This document shows, piece by piece, positions 54,201-64,000 of a stretch of DNA of 64,000 bases (its first letter is position 1; each line of letters starts with the position of its first letter). Source of the DNA: Hydrangea macrophylla (taxonomy: Eukaryota > Streptophyta > Magnoliopsida > Cornales > Hydrangeaceae); contig CM066982.1 in the NCBI GenBank assembly GCA_033977485.1, positions 9,973,218 to 10,037,217 on the forward strand, in the 5' to 3' direction. The position numbers were made by a program, and so were the translations under genes. The notes below the pieces were generated by a model. The model did no database searches. It was not told where the DNA came from and worked only from the letters and a program-made list of their open reading frames with translations.

Positions 54201-57182
54201 TCCCCTCCATATTTCTTGAAACCTATGAGTATTTGCTATGATTGTTTGTACTCCTCTCTTGAGATTCTTGAAGGCTCATGAGTATTAGTCACGTCTTCAT
54301 CTCCAATGACTATCAAGTGGTAGGAGGAAGTAGTTTGAGTCTAAGCTCATCTCCATGGTTTAGATTCATTATCTTGAGATTTCATGAAGCCTATTCATAC
54401 TTCATTTGAATTCTACAAATATAAAGGTCTTTAGCCTCCAATGACCATCAAATGGTAGGAGAAAATGGTTTGGTTTAAATCCAACTTCATGATCTAATAG
54501 TTGGGGTTAACAAGTAAAAGTTGAATTTGACAATGAAACAATGGATTCATAAACCGGTTTGGATCAAAGATTTTTGGTTCGAAATCTAACCGTTGGAATC
54601 AAGTGAAACCAACGGGAAAATGTCACTAACTCAAAGTTCTACCACTGTAATTTTTGTTTTAAGGAGATTTCATGTTTAAAGTGGTTTGGTCATGAGTTTT
54701 GTGAAGTCACTACAATCTGTCCAGAGTTTCAGAACAGTAACACTCTTTTTAAATAAGTAAATCAGATCCTTAATAAAGTATTTGTGACCCAAAATAATTT
54801 TTTCTAAGTATATTAATGTGTTAGGAAGTCACCCTAAAAAGAACAAAGCATTTTTGGTCTTTTTGCTATTTTTAGAAAATCGTGGAAGAACTCTGGAAAG
54901 AAGGTTGTAGAATGCTGAGTGATGTCTGATTTTTGTCCAATTCCCGGAGATCCAACCGTTGAAACCTTGATTTATTTTTTGGGTTAAAAACTAGACACAC
55001 AGAGGCATCTTGTGTCCAAAATTCACCAAGATCAAGCCACGGGAACCATGCTTTTTATTTCTTTAAAGTTATGATCTGCTCTCAGCAATTTCCAGAATTC
55101 TGCAAGTTTTAACCAATCTTATGAGTAGTGGCTTAGATGATATTTTCATGAGTTAAGGTCCAAACCATGTTTCAATAATGATTAGTTAAGCTTGAATTCA
55201 AAGTTTAAATGATCTAAATCATTGAGTACTCCAATAATTTATTCTTTTCATGTACATATTCATCCATATGGCTTGACACTTATAATTAGGACTTGGTGGC
55301 TTTATATTTAATTACATTCGATAAATTTAAGCTAGAAATTCAGAGTTGTTCTTTCTAACTTCGTATCTTGTATAGCATGTGGCTAACCCTTTGTTTTGCA
55401 GCGTTGTTAAGGTATGATTTCTTGAACTCCTCTTAATTTATTTTAATTTCTTGATTTTATCGATTTTCTTGACCTTTATGCGCGACACATTAGAATTAAG
55501 ATTTTGCCTTAAATGTATATATGTGAATTAGGGACTTTTTTCCTAGGTTTTTTATTTAATCGCATGCATTGCACGTTTCATATTCGCGGCTGGATCCCGG
55601 GTAAGTTCTCTCGTTCTTTATTGCATATCATATTGCTTGCTACTTGAATTACGTGGCTTTTTGAATGATATTTTGTAAATTGGTAATTTTACACCATTTT
55701 GACATAATCCGATGGGCTCCTTCCCTTCTCATTCAATTAAAAGGATGTTAAGTAGATGCCTATCGCGAGATAGGATGAGAAGGGGTGTTTTAGTCCGATG
55801 GGCTCCTTCCCTTCTCATTCCATAATCCCCGGACCTAGTTAATCTTTGGTTTCGCAAAAGATCAGTTGCTTTAAAAATGGTTTCTTAATTTTCCTTTTAA
55901 AAATTAAGTGGCGACTCATTTGTTTTGAATTTAAAATTTAAAAGAACTTTAAAAGGAAAGCTGTGGGTAACAAAAATTGCGATATCCACACCGTTCTCTT
56001 CCTTTTTTCATGTAGATTATGAATATATAAGTTTTACATCTCGATTATTATCGTATCTCTACTTATAGGTGAAAATCCGAGAGTTGTCATAATTTCGTTT
56101 TGACCGTACGTCGCAACCGTTACAAATTAAGGCCTAAGATTTGAAATGGAGCTTACTGGGACTATAATCTTTCATTTCCAATTTACAGAATTGAATTTTG
56201 TTGAGTTTTACGGTACCGCTAATTTTGGACCTCCATGGCTATATATACATATATAGGCGTATATACTTACTTTCGATACCCCCGGTTTGTTCGTAATGAC
56301 AAATACTACATTATGAGTGGGTTTGAGAGACTCACCAAGCGTTAGTTTGGGCTGTGTAACTTGCCGAAAAAAGACGAAAATTCCGAAATATATTCCGAGC
56401 TTAACAATGGCTATGGCTATGGCCTTGGGAGCTCACTGCTGTCTTTTAGCTTCTGTATTTCTTTTCTTTTACTTCTAGAATATAGAAGTGTACTTGTGTG
56501 TGTGTGATTGAGAGTGAGGGAATTGAGAGATTTTGGAAATCAAAGAAGAAATGAGGGAGAGCTTGAGAGCTTGGCTTCCAAATGTGTGTGTGTATAGTAT
56601 GTATGTGGATTATAATTATATAACATGAACTCAATCAGTGAGTTTCACTTATCAAGTTGCAAACAAAATGAGTGTATACAGATAGAATACAGTCTGTGTT
56701 GAGAAGTGACCGCAACCAGTCCCACCAAATAATTCAGTTAGTTCGTTTAATCAGTTTGGTTCAGTTAGTCCAGTTAGGCTGGTCCGGGTAGTCTAGGAAA
56801 ATACCCCAAATAAATATTAGGGACCAAAAATGTAAACAACGTGATTAATATTTTATTACTAGTTTTAATCCCAAATTATAGGGTAACTTAGGGGTGCAGT
56901 CCTAAGCATAATTAATACAATTAAAATTACTAAAAGGGTCACAAAATTAAAGTCATGTAATTATAGTAAATCAACATAAGTATTTTTCATTTATGGAATT
57001 AATACTACAATTAAAAATAACACATAACAACAAAGTAAAATGGCATTGTATTAATAAATAATAACACGAGTATTATTTAATAATTAGAATAGTACCCCAA
57101 CTAAAAATTGACAAATAGTAAATAAATAAAATTTGACATCTCTTATTTTTTATTAGGGGCGCGAAAATACAGGTTGCTACAC
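51243..57182 (-). repeat. E2 right (5') LTR, interrupted by a solo LTR
   Basis: Begins TGTCACGCCCCAGCGTAGC and ends TTGCTACA. About 2962 bp excluding the 2973-bp insertion and its 5-bp TSD. It carries the same three arrays as the left LTR. Confidence 0.9.
53018..55990 (+). mobile_element. Solo LTR of a gypsy-type (Ogre/Tat-like) element
   Basis: 2973 bp from TGTAGACACCCCGATTTTG to GATATCCACA, with CCGTT duplicated at 53013-53017 and 55991-55995. The uninterrupted site is in the other E2 LTR (about 44492). It has TG...CA ends, no primer site or coding region, and a TATA-like CTATAAAAGAGGG at 53704-53716 on +, so it is a whole LTR left after recombination. Very long LTRs with a TGTAGACACCC start recall Ogre/Tat elements, but this assignment is tentative. 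Interior: a GCCGC-rich segment (53280-53610) with many TGCCG words, two TCCGATGGGCTCCTTCCCTT copies (about 55708 and 55795). Confidence 0.85.
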
Positions 57183-58412
57183 ATTCTCATTTTGTTGTCG
57201 CTTTAAAAAACTCTCATGTGACTGAAGTCAATTCGCTGTAGTCGTCGCCACCGTCCTCTTTTCTCTGAGAAATTCATCCCCTTTTCTCTGAGGAACGACG
57301 TTCCTTAAATATGGACTAAATAATGGTGATTATTACCTTAAACCCTTTGACCCAAATAAGCATATAAGTAACTCAATGTGTCAATATGGCAATTTTATCA
57401 ATTTAGACATGTTAAAGCTAACTAATCACATGCTTTTCTATTTAATCACAATTAAGCATTTAAAAGCATTTAATAGCAATAATTACATTAAACATTCAAT
57501 TTTGGGATTAGGACACTCAACTCTTCGAATAACCAAATAAGCTTAGAAATCCCAAATTTTTCATAAATTCAGCCCAAATATGAACCTGTAGTTAATCCTG
57601 TATAATTTTGGTAAACTGTGTTACCAACTCATTTGGCTGACGAAAAATCTATCGATTAAACTCAAAATAAATTGTACCACAAAGTTAGGCTTACCTCACG
57701 AGTGCAAATATGACTTCGATTCGCGAAACAGTATACCGACTGCGGAAAAACGGCGACGAACTGGCTCGAACTATTTTTTTTCTTCTCTTATTTCTGTCGA
57801 AGCTCTCTCTGTATCCTTATTTTGTCTCTTGTTTTCTTTTTTTCTTTTTTTTTTTTTTTGTAAAGATGATGGTGACTAAGAGGTTAGGTGTCCATCACCT
57901 GAGCCTTCTAACAACTTTACCTTAATTAGACTTACACCCCCAACACTTTCTAAACTCTTATTATGGAGTCCTCTAACAATTGTATTAACTACCCAATTAT
58001 TTAAATGAGTATGCATCTATGTCACGTATGGGTCTTAAATGTGGTCCTAAATATTTTATAAAATTGCTAATTATCCTACTGATTATGTATCATGTCCTTG
58101 TTTGCTCTCACATGGGTACCCAAAATGGTACCATAAAATGTCACAACCAATAATATAATATTAAAAGCACTTTAACAAATATTCATTTAATAATATAAAT
58201 GCAACTAAATGTAATTTATTTAATCTGGGCCTCCCATGGTTCCCACTTTCATATCTGTCCCACCTCTAATGGAATTTTCAACGGTGACCTTTTTTGAACA
58301 CTTATCACATCGGGGTGACTGAAACTCACCTAAATCATCACATACAATTAATCACACTAATTAATGCATGAGAAATAAATATTACTACATTTTTCCGGGT
58401 ATGAGTATTACA

Positions 58413-58428
58413 TCTCTCCCTCCCTCTT
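58413..58428 (-). promoter_or_regulatory. E1 polypurine tract
   Basis: Minus-strand AAGAGGGAGGGAGAGA directly before the LTR start TGTAATACTC. Confidence 0.7.
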
Positions 58429-58969
58429 AGGAAGTTTGTCCCCAAACTTTACTTGCCTCAGGTAAACTCACGGTTCAACTCTTACCTTGAATACTGTAAC
58501 ACGCAATTTAGAATGCATTGCGCCCATTGGTTAATACCGACTACAATCTCAATTGGTAATCTACTAATTTCCATTGTCTTTAACATTTCAAATGATCCCA
58601 TCGAATCACTCGGTTCTGCAAACCATACCATTCTCTGATGATAACACATTTAAAATATTTCTGTCCCCGTAGTAGACATTTCTATCAACTTATTGAAAAC
58701 AAAACTCACTTACCTGTGATGTATTCTCAACCAATCGTTGACTTGTAAAAAATTATCAACTTGTGAAAGACACTCTTCTATAATTCAGTTTTTTTCCATT
58801 ACTTAGTGCGAACTTCCAAAATATTAGTACAAGTTAAATATTATACTTTATGGTGATAGACATCAGTAAGCATAGAATTTCACAATTCCTTTTCACATAC
58901 AAATCGATTAACCCCAACAAATTTGTATTTCTAATTATTAGCAATCGAATTCGATCACCTTTCTACAAT
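58429..58969 (-). other. E1 interior, no gene recognised
   Basis: AT-rich sequence between the E1 purine tract and the hAT element. If it derives from pol it has decayed beyond recognition. TCTACAAT at 58962-58969 is the hAT TSD. Confidence 0.5.
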
Positions 58970-59892
58970 TAGGGTTGTCCAACAAACCCACCAACCCACG
59001 AGACCCGACCCAACCTGACTGACTCGAACTCTATGAGTCAGATTTCACAGATAGTGGGTGGAATCACAGGTTTCTTAAGGAAGATCCGAGCCCTTTCGGA
59101 TCGGATGTCGATTTTCTCAATTTCAAACCCGCATGCACCCGACCCGACCCAACCATTCTTTAAAACCTTACAGATTCTAAGTTTTAATCTAAACACTCTC
59201 ATTTCACTCATTCCCTCTCTCTCTCTCTCATATGCTCTCTTCCTCTCGTTCTCATCTCATACCCTCTCTTCTCTCTCCTCTTACTGCTACCATGGTCAAA
59301 GGCCCAAAGCTTCTTCTTTTGATCACTTTCTACTCTCTCATCGGTGCTAATGCCATGCTTCTTCATGCCAAGCTTCTTAGCCGCTGCCGTCGAACATGAC
59401 ACTAGGACAGATCTGAGTCGCTGCCGTTTGAGGTGGAGTGATCGCACTCAGGTTTCTTCTTTTTCCTTCTTCTTCTTCTTGTTCCCCTCTGGTGCCCTAA
59501 AGCCCAAATCTGTAATACCGAATGCCCAAAATATGATTTTGTTAAGATTCGTAAGGAGATTTCAGATTTGTGTATTTCAAGATTTGTGTTCTTAGATTTG
59601 TATATGTATATATATATGTATATATATATACATTGATTGAAGTGTAGTAAGATGAGATCCCCTTTCAAACCCTTCTCAAATCCCCCTTTCAGACCTTTAA
59701 TTTGTTTTTTAACCCTTCTCAAACCCTATTCGGGTTTCACCCGATTTGACCCGAAGCCATCCGCATCCAATGGTTCGGTTCCACCCGACAAAGTGAGTGG
59801 ATTACGGGTGGGGTGTGCATCACCCGACCTTGTTTCGGATGGATGACCGGGTGGGGGCTAAACCCGACCCACTCGACCCGTGGACAGCCCTA
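58970..59892. mobile_element. hAT-type non-autonomous element, complete
   Basis: 923 bp. The termini TAGGGTTGTCCA and, from the right, TAGGGCTGTCCA differ at one base. The 8-bp TSD TCTACAAT is perfect (58962-58969 and 59893-59900). Subterminal CCCGACCC/GGGTCGGG words are dense at both ends, and the right end aligns with the partial copy at 1-463. The centre has CT microsatellites, a (TA)n tract (59597-59630) and a short open frame that may be captured host sequence. Confidence 0.9.
59292..59399 (+). other. Short open frame inside the hAT element, possible captured exon
   Basis: 35 residues starting MVKGPKLLLLITFYSLIGAN, then AMLLHAKLLSRCRRT and TGA. It has a good start context (CTACCATGG) and one hydrophobic segment with a basic end, as in a signal anchor. 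I do not recognise the protein. It could be a captured first exon of a host gene or chance. Confidence 0.25.
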
Positions 59893-59900
59893 TCTACAAT

Positions 59901-62716
59901 CATTCACCTGTCAATATCTAATCTTTGTTGACTTTGACTATGCAGTCACGAAGTTCATCACGATAGATATTCATTTCGTTTTGGTCATGACAATAACCCC
60001 GCTTTCGATATTTCTGTCTTTGTTTCTGTTAAACCATACATCTCTAGTATGTTTTACAATTCTCATCTGAAGACGATCTTCTCAACATCTTAGCTTTAAC
60101 TGCTAACTGATAGTACCTAAATTTTGAATCTATCCTCGAAAGCTTTTATCATCCCCTGTAATCGATTAACGAGTTATCCTGCATAATAAAATACAAGTAG
60201 CACAATTTCATATCTGCCTATTAACACATTATTCCACAATCTGGTTATAAGCTTTAATATAGCTTCTAAAATTCATTTCTTAAGCTATTTGCATTCAAAA
60301 CATATAATAGGCTTCTAGATTTCAATATATCTTATTGTAGTGTAATACCCAATCGCTTCCCTTTTAGCATTCTATCAGTAATTTCTCTTCCTTCCCCCCC
60401 CCCCTTTTTATAAACAAAATAGAAGCCTAAACGTATCTTTTAGTCAGCTTCTTCCCTGTGATACAAAAGCATCAGTTGACTCAAATTACTCCTTATTTAC
60501 TCATACTTGTCAAAATACTGACAATAAGTGCACCAACTCTATGATTCCTTGATATTCTGTCTCTATACTTGACTGACCCAACATTTAAGCATATAATGAT
60601 CAATTTATCATTTGTAGATAATCTTCTTAATAATTCAACTTTAGCTTCTACTGGTAATAACCAGACTTCAAACTAAATGTCACCAAACTTATATCCTTGC
60701 AGCTGATTATCAAATCAATATATACAATAGAATACAATCACAATCATTTTTCCTGAATCAATTTCATTCAAAATACCTACTTAACTTACTGTAAAGCAGA
60801 AATCTAATCATTCTCCTTTTCACTAATTTCATCATAAATTTCTTTATCCAAAAAGCACAAAAACAAACGGATCCCTGAGTCAATTCTATCTATTCTGATG
60901 CAATAGTGTCACTTACCCATATTCTGTTGTTATCATTTCTTGTCTAGTTGTCTCAGAAAATTTCAGTTTCTATCAAGTCTCTATTTCAACACAATCATTT
61001 TCGGATAATCAATACACATACAAAATTCTTCTGTCAATCTCTAACTCAAAATACTAATAATCATTTTGGCTTTATCTAAATAACGTTGAATGTCAAACAG
61101 TAACTCAACATGAGTTCCAACTGTCTTCTTTACAATATACTCAATTCCTGTTATGTAATCAAGTATTTCTAATCTCTGTAATTTATATAAGATTTATACT
61201 TGCAATTAACACTGCTAAATATTCAATACGGAAGTAATCTCTCAGATTTCAAATCTTGTGTCTGATGATTTACCTTGTAAAGTTCTAATTCCCCCTCAAA
61301 TACAAGCAGTTATCATATCAACATACAACTCAATCTCAATTCAAAGTTTCATCTGAATCAACAAATGTTCAACTATAGAACAACTAATCAAATACATGTC
61401 TTCACAAATCAATTCTTTAGTTCCTCAGAAATCTTCCATGTGATCAATATAAATCCACAAGTGTTCCTGTATAAATAACCAAATCTATGGTGTAGTTATG
61501 ACGGTTATCACTCTCCGGTCTTCTATTAGCTCATCTCTTACCTTAGGGCTTCAACCGTTGTAGAAAATTTCTTCATTCATCCCCAATCAAAAATCCAATT
61601 TTTACAATTTTTTATTATCTATAACATATTATATATCAATATCATTACAATTTGGATCTTCAACATAGTTCTCACAAATTTTCTTCATATCCCGTGTCCT
61701 TCCAAACTATATATACACTGATGCTGAATAATAACATCATCACTAATACCGTCACATATTCATAAGTTTATAAATTTTAACTAGTGTTGTGGTTACCCCA
61801 ATATCTTCACAAATATTCACATTTTCTGTATTGGGTCTTCAACAAATCTTAGCAATGTCTTCACTCTATTCTTCTGTTACTCGTACTCAAATCTCAAATT
61901 TATATCAGGAAACACATGTACGTACCATTGAGACTAACAGATAATTTATTTACTTATTGGTCATATACTGTTTCTTAACCATAATTTCAAGCAACTTCAG
62001 CTGATTCTAATTGCTGTCTTTATTATTGTAATAACACCTATAATCTCCACAATATTATACTTGGATGAACAAATCCCTTATCAAATAAATTCATGTTCTG
62101 CATCTTCTTCATTCTTAACTCTATAACTCCATTAGATACGGTATCCTGAATATTAGTTATATTTCTAATATTTTGCAGATAGCAATTCTATTTTCTTCTT
62201 CCAATCAAATAATTCAACCAATCTTCAAATGACATATCAAATTTGTTTACTACCCAAATATTTCAAAACGTCAATTTGATGTCTTCTCATAATTTAAATA
62301 AACTCAATTCTTGACAATTCTTTTTCATTAACCGACAAACATCACTACTGTCACTATACTGATTGATAGCACTTTGTTAACTGCCTTGACAATAGAACCC
62401 TTATTTGGTTTAATTTCTGACAGTTATACAATCAACTAAAAGATATTCAACTAGCAGCCTGTTCACACCCTATAATATATTAGAATACAAATATTGTACC
62501 ATCTATTAGCATTCTTGTACTTTCCTTACATCACATACGACTGATATATCAGAATCAAACACGATAACCCCAGATAAGTTATTACCAACTAAGATCCCCC
62601 ATTCATATACTTGACCAGTTAGCAACTTCTACACAACTCTTCTCAGAATCAAAAACACTTATGAGATCATAATTAAGCAAATAAATGAATAAATAAATAA
62701 TTAAATAGTTTAACCT
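59901..62716. other. E1 interior, long AT-rich stretch without genes
   Basis: About 2.8 kb with frequent stops in all frames and no recognisable protein motif or repeat structure. Base composition is uniformly AT-rich, consistent with old transposon sequence decayed by transitions. Confidence 0.5.
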
Positions 62717-63070
62717 TTATCTGATGTCTGTGGTATCCCAAGCATAAATTATTGTTGTTCTTTTCCCTTTTAGCAGTTGAGCAAATCTTGAAGTGGCATT
62801 ACATATCGAAGAGCTTGAATTCCTTTGTCGTTTAGTAGGACAATCTCGCATTCGGTGACTCCGCTGATCACGTCCAAAACAGTTACCCCTGAACCCCAAA
62901 CCCTTGGTTCGACAATTTCCCGTGATATACCCAAGTTGCCTACAATCATAACAAATTACAGAAGACCCACGACATACATCCCAATGTCGTTTACGAAAGA
63001 TTGGACAACACAACTTCTTTTCTCTAGAAGTACCACTTGTCGATGAACTACCCTCATTTATTCTTTTCAA
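62717..63070 (-). pseudogene. E1 gag zinc-knuckle fragment
   Basis: 117 residues. Contains CYDCRQLGYITGNC, a CCHC-type knuckle with the His replaced by Tyr, and a second degraded knuckle CFGRDQRSHRMRDC. A Ser-rich segment precedes them (SSSTSGTSREKK). It lies only about 400 bp from the 5' LTR, so the N-terminal gag region has been deleted. A minus-strand gene, in agreement with the LTR polarity. Confidence 0.65.
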
Positions 63071-63442
63071 CTTACCTTGACTTTCTTTTGGACTTTCTCG
63101 GAAACTCTTCTGTGGTCAATAGTTATGTTCTTACCTCTGGGTTCATATTTTTATGTGTCCCTTCCTCTGATAAGGTGGTAATTTTTACTATTCTCATTAT
63201 TATTCCTACAACCCTTTCCATTCGATCCACCCTTGTCGGTGATATTTGTCTCTTCTCTGAATCCTTTGCTACCAGACAATTAGGACTGGCAACCAATAAC
63301 CTTAATGGTCACCATGCATACTATGTCATCAACATCATAAGCATGCTAAACAATAATTTAAGCATACTAAAATAAACATGCATGCATGATTGTGTAAATA
63401 CGTGTTGTTGTGTGCACACTCACGCGACGTCACTCGTTCCCA

Positions 63443-63475
63443 AAGGCTCTAACCTATTGATTTGATACTAAAAAT
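63443..63475 (-). promoter_or_regulatory. E1 degraded primer-binding site
   Basis: Minus-strand TTTTTAGTATCAAATCAATA after the LTR end occupies the position of TTTTTGGTATCAGAGCC in E2. Several bases differ, so it would bind initiator tRNA-Met poorly. Confidence 0.5.
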
Positions 63476-64000
63476 TGTCACACCCCAACCCACGACACGC
63501 GGATTAGGACCGTGTAGCAAAGAGTTACCCAAAACAAAACACCCCTTACTAGCAATAAATAAGAGTTAAACATAGTAAAAGGAATTTGTTAGCTTAAACT
63601 GACATAAGGGTAAAATGGTCATTAAAAAAATATAGCAAAATTTTATATCAAAAGATAGCCCTTCGAGTCTCGGTTCCAACGCAAAAAACGGCGTATGAAT
63701 CCAAATTTTCTAGAAAGAGTTATGTCCGTTTTCGTAAAAGTCGTTAGGCTGAAAATGTACCTGCGGATTCTGCAGATCAAGTTTCTACACCAGTTTTTCC
63801 TGGTTAAGAGTTAAAAGCATATCCAAAACTAAATTACTCATACAAACCCATTGTCATTCAATACCAACTGATTCACTAACATGTTCATAGCACCTTGAAA
63901 ACTAAGAAGAGATTAAACTAGTTAATTACAAAATCCTTACCCTAACTAGTTTCAATTCCAAAACATACAATATGAGTTTCTAATTACAAAGATTATGCAA
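63476..64000 (-). repeat. E1 right (5') LTR, cut by the window end
   Basis: Aligns with 41908-42432 with a few per cent of differences and small indels. It should continue for about 1.5 kb beyond the window. Confidence 0.85.

Larger units (their letters stand above)
42726..57182 (-). mobile_element. Ty3/gypsy chromovirus (E2), Tekay/Del-like, very long LTRs
   Basis: CATTC is duplicated at 42721-42725 and 57183-57187. LTRs lie at 42726-45675 (2950 bp) and 51243-57182 (about 2962 bp without the solo LTR and its TSD). The 5567-bp interior has, on the minus strand, a primer site, a broken leader frame, gag, protease, reverse transcriptase, RNase H, integrase and a C-terminal chromodomain-like segment. 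Long LTRs, an initiator-Met primer site and the chromodomain point to the Tekay (Del) lineage. Two nonsense codons split an otherwise open 1490-codon polyprotein. Confidence 0.92.
41908..58412 (-). repeat. E1 left (3') LTR, split by the chromovirus
   Basis: Segments 41908-42725 and 57188-58412. The first 525 bp align closely with the right LTR from 63476. On the minus strand the LTR begins TGTAATACTCATACCCGG and ends GGGGTGTGACA. 57188-58412 is AT-rich without coding signal. Confidence 0.75.
41908..64000 (-). mobile_element. Old gypsy-type LTR element (E1), largely non-coding, runs off the window
   Basis: The left LTR (3' LTR on the minus strand) starts TGTCACACCCCAACCCG at 41908, is split at 42725 by the chromovirus, and resumes at 57183 to end GAGTATTACA at 58412; it is about 2.04 kb without the insertion. 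The right LTR starts at 63476 with TGTCACACCCCAACCCA and leaves the window. Between them, 58413-63475, only a zinc-knuckle gag fragment is recognisable. The primer-binding region (63443-63475) and the purine tract are placed as in the chromovirus. It inserted in the LINE remnant. Confidence 0.8.

Noticed and set aside
59208..59722. Minus-strand open frames in the hAT element
   Set aside because: Driven by CT microsatellite and poly-Lys/Arg runs; no recognisable domain.
61000..62700. Decayed pol genes in the E1 interior
   Set aside because: I looked on both strands for RT, RNase H and integrase motifs and could not support any.

Overview
This is plant nuclear DNA, most likely from a eudicot. 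It has AT-rich intergenic sequence, GT-AG introns, plant-type transposon families (PIF/Harbinger, hAT, Copia, chromovirus, gag-only LTR elements, an Au-like SINE) and a single host gene. That gene is a LETM1-type mitochondrial inner-membrane protein on the + strand (21221-40080). I rebuilt it as 14 coding exons with consistent phases and 763 codons. I cannot name the species.

Region 1, 1-20382, is a nested stack of transposons. A small Tourist-like MITE (start 1701, end 20382) was split at a TTA by a PIF/Harbinger element (1785-16401). The Harbinger was split by a Copia element (5997-15709) and by another Tourist-like MITE (15736-16340). The Copia was split by a gag-only LTR retrotransposon on the minus strand (8567-12183), whose LTRs differ at 5 of 502 positions and whose gag is open. 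A second, decayed member of the same gag-only family (16571-20365) sits in the right part of the outer MITE. Most of these boundaries are fixed by paired terminal repeats and target-site duplications (TSDs). To the left, a truncated hAT (1-463) abuts a third gag remnant.

Region 2, 20383-40515, is the LETM1-like gene. Its two large introns carry insertions. Intron 2 (5.6 kb) has a Copia reverse transcriptase/RNase H remnant between duplicated flanks and an internally deleted Au-like SINE with a 12-bp TSD. Intron 5 (6.6 kb) has a hAT-like MITE, a Tourist-like MITE, and a ~0.92-kb tandem duplication in which only the second copy was hit by a hAT element. Very long G runs occur there.

Region 3, 40516-64000, is a second nest. 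A LINE-1 endonuclease remnant (41385-41907) is interrupted by an old, largely non-coding gypsy-type element (41908 to beyond the window, minus). A chromovirus with ~2.95-kb LTRs (42726-57182, minus, Tekay/Del-like) lies inside the left LTR of that element. The right LTR of the chromovirus contains a 2973-bp solo LTR (53018-55990). A hAT element (58970-59892) lies in the interior of the old element.

No intact autonomous transposon is visible. The chromovirus polyprotein has two in-frame stops and an altered reverse-transcriptase catalytic motif. The Copia and Harbinger genes are frameshifted. The features best worth follow-up are the gag-only pair with its conserved non-coding tract of tandem hairpins, a 91-bp MITE with a 9-bp TSD, and several short-period arrays inside the long chromovirus LTRs.
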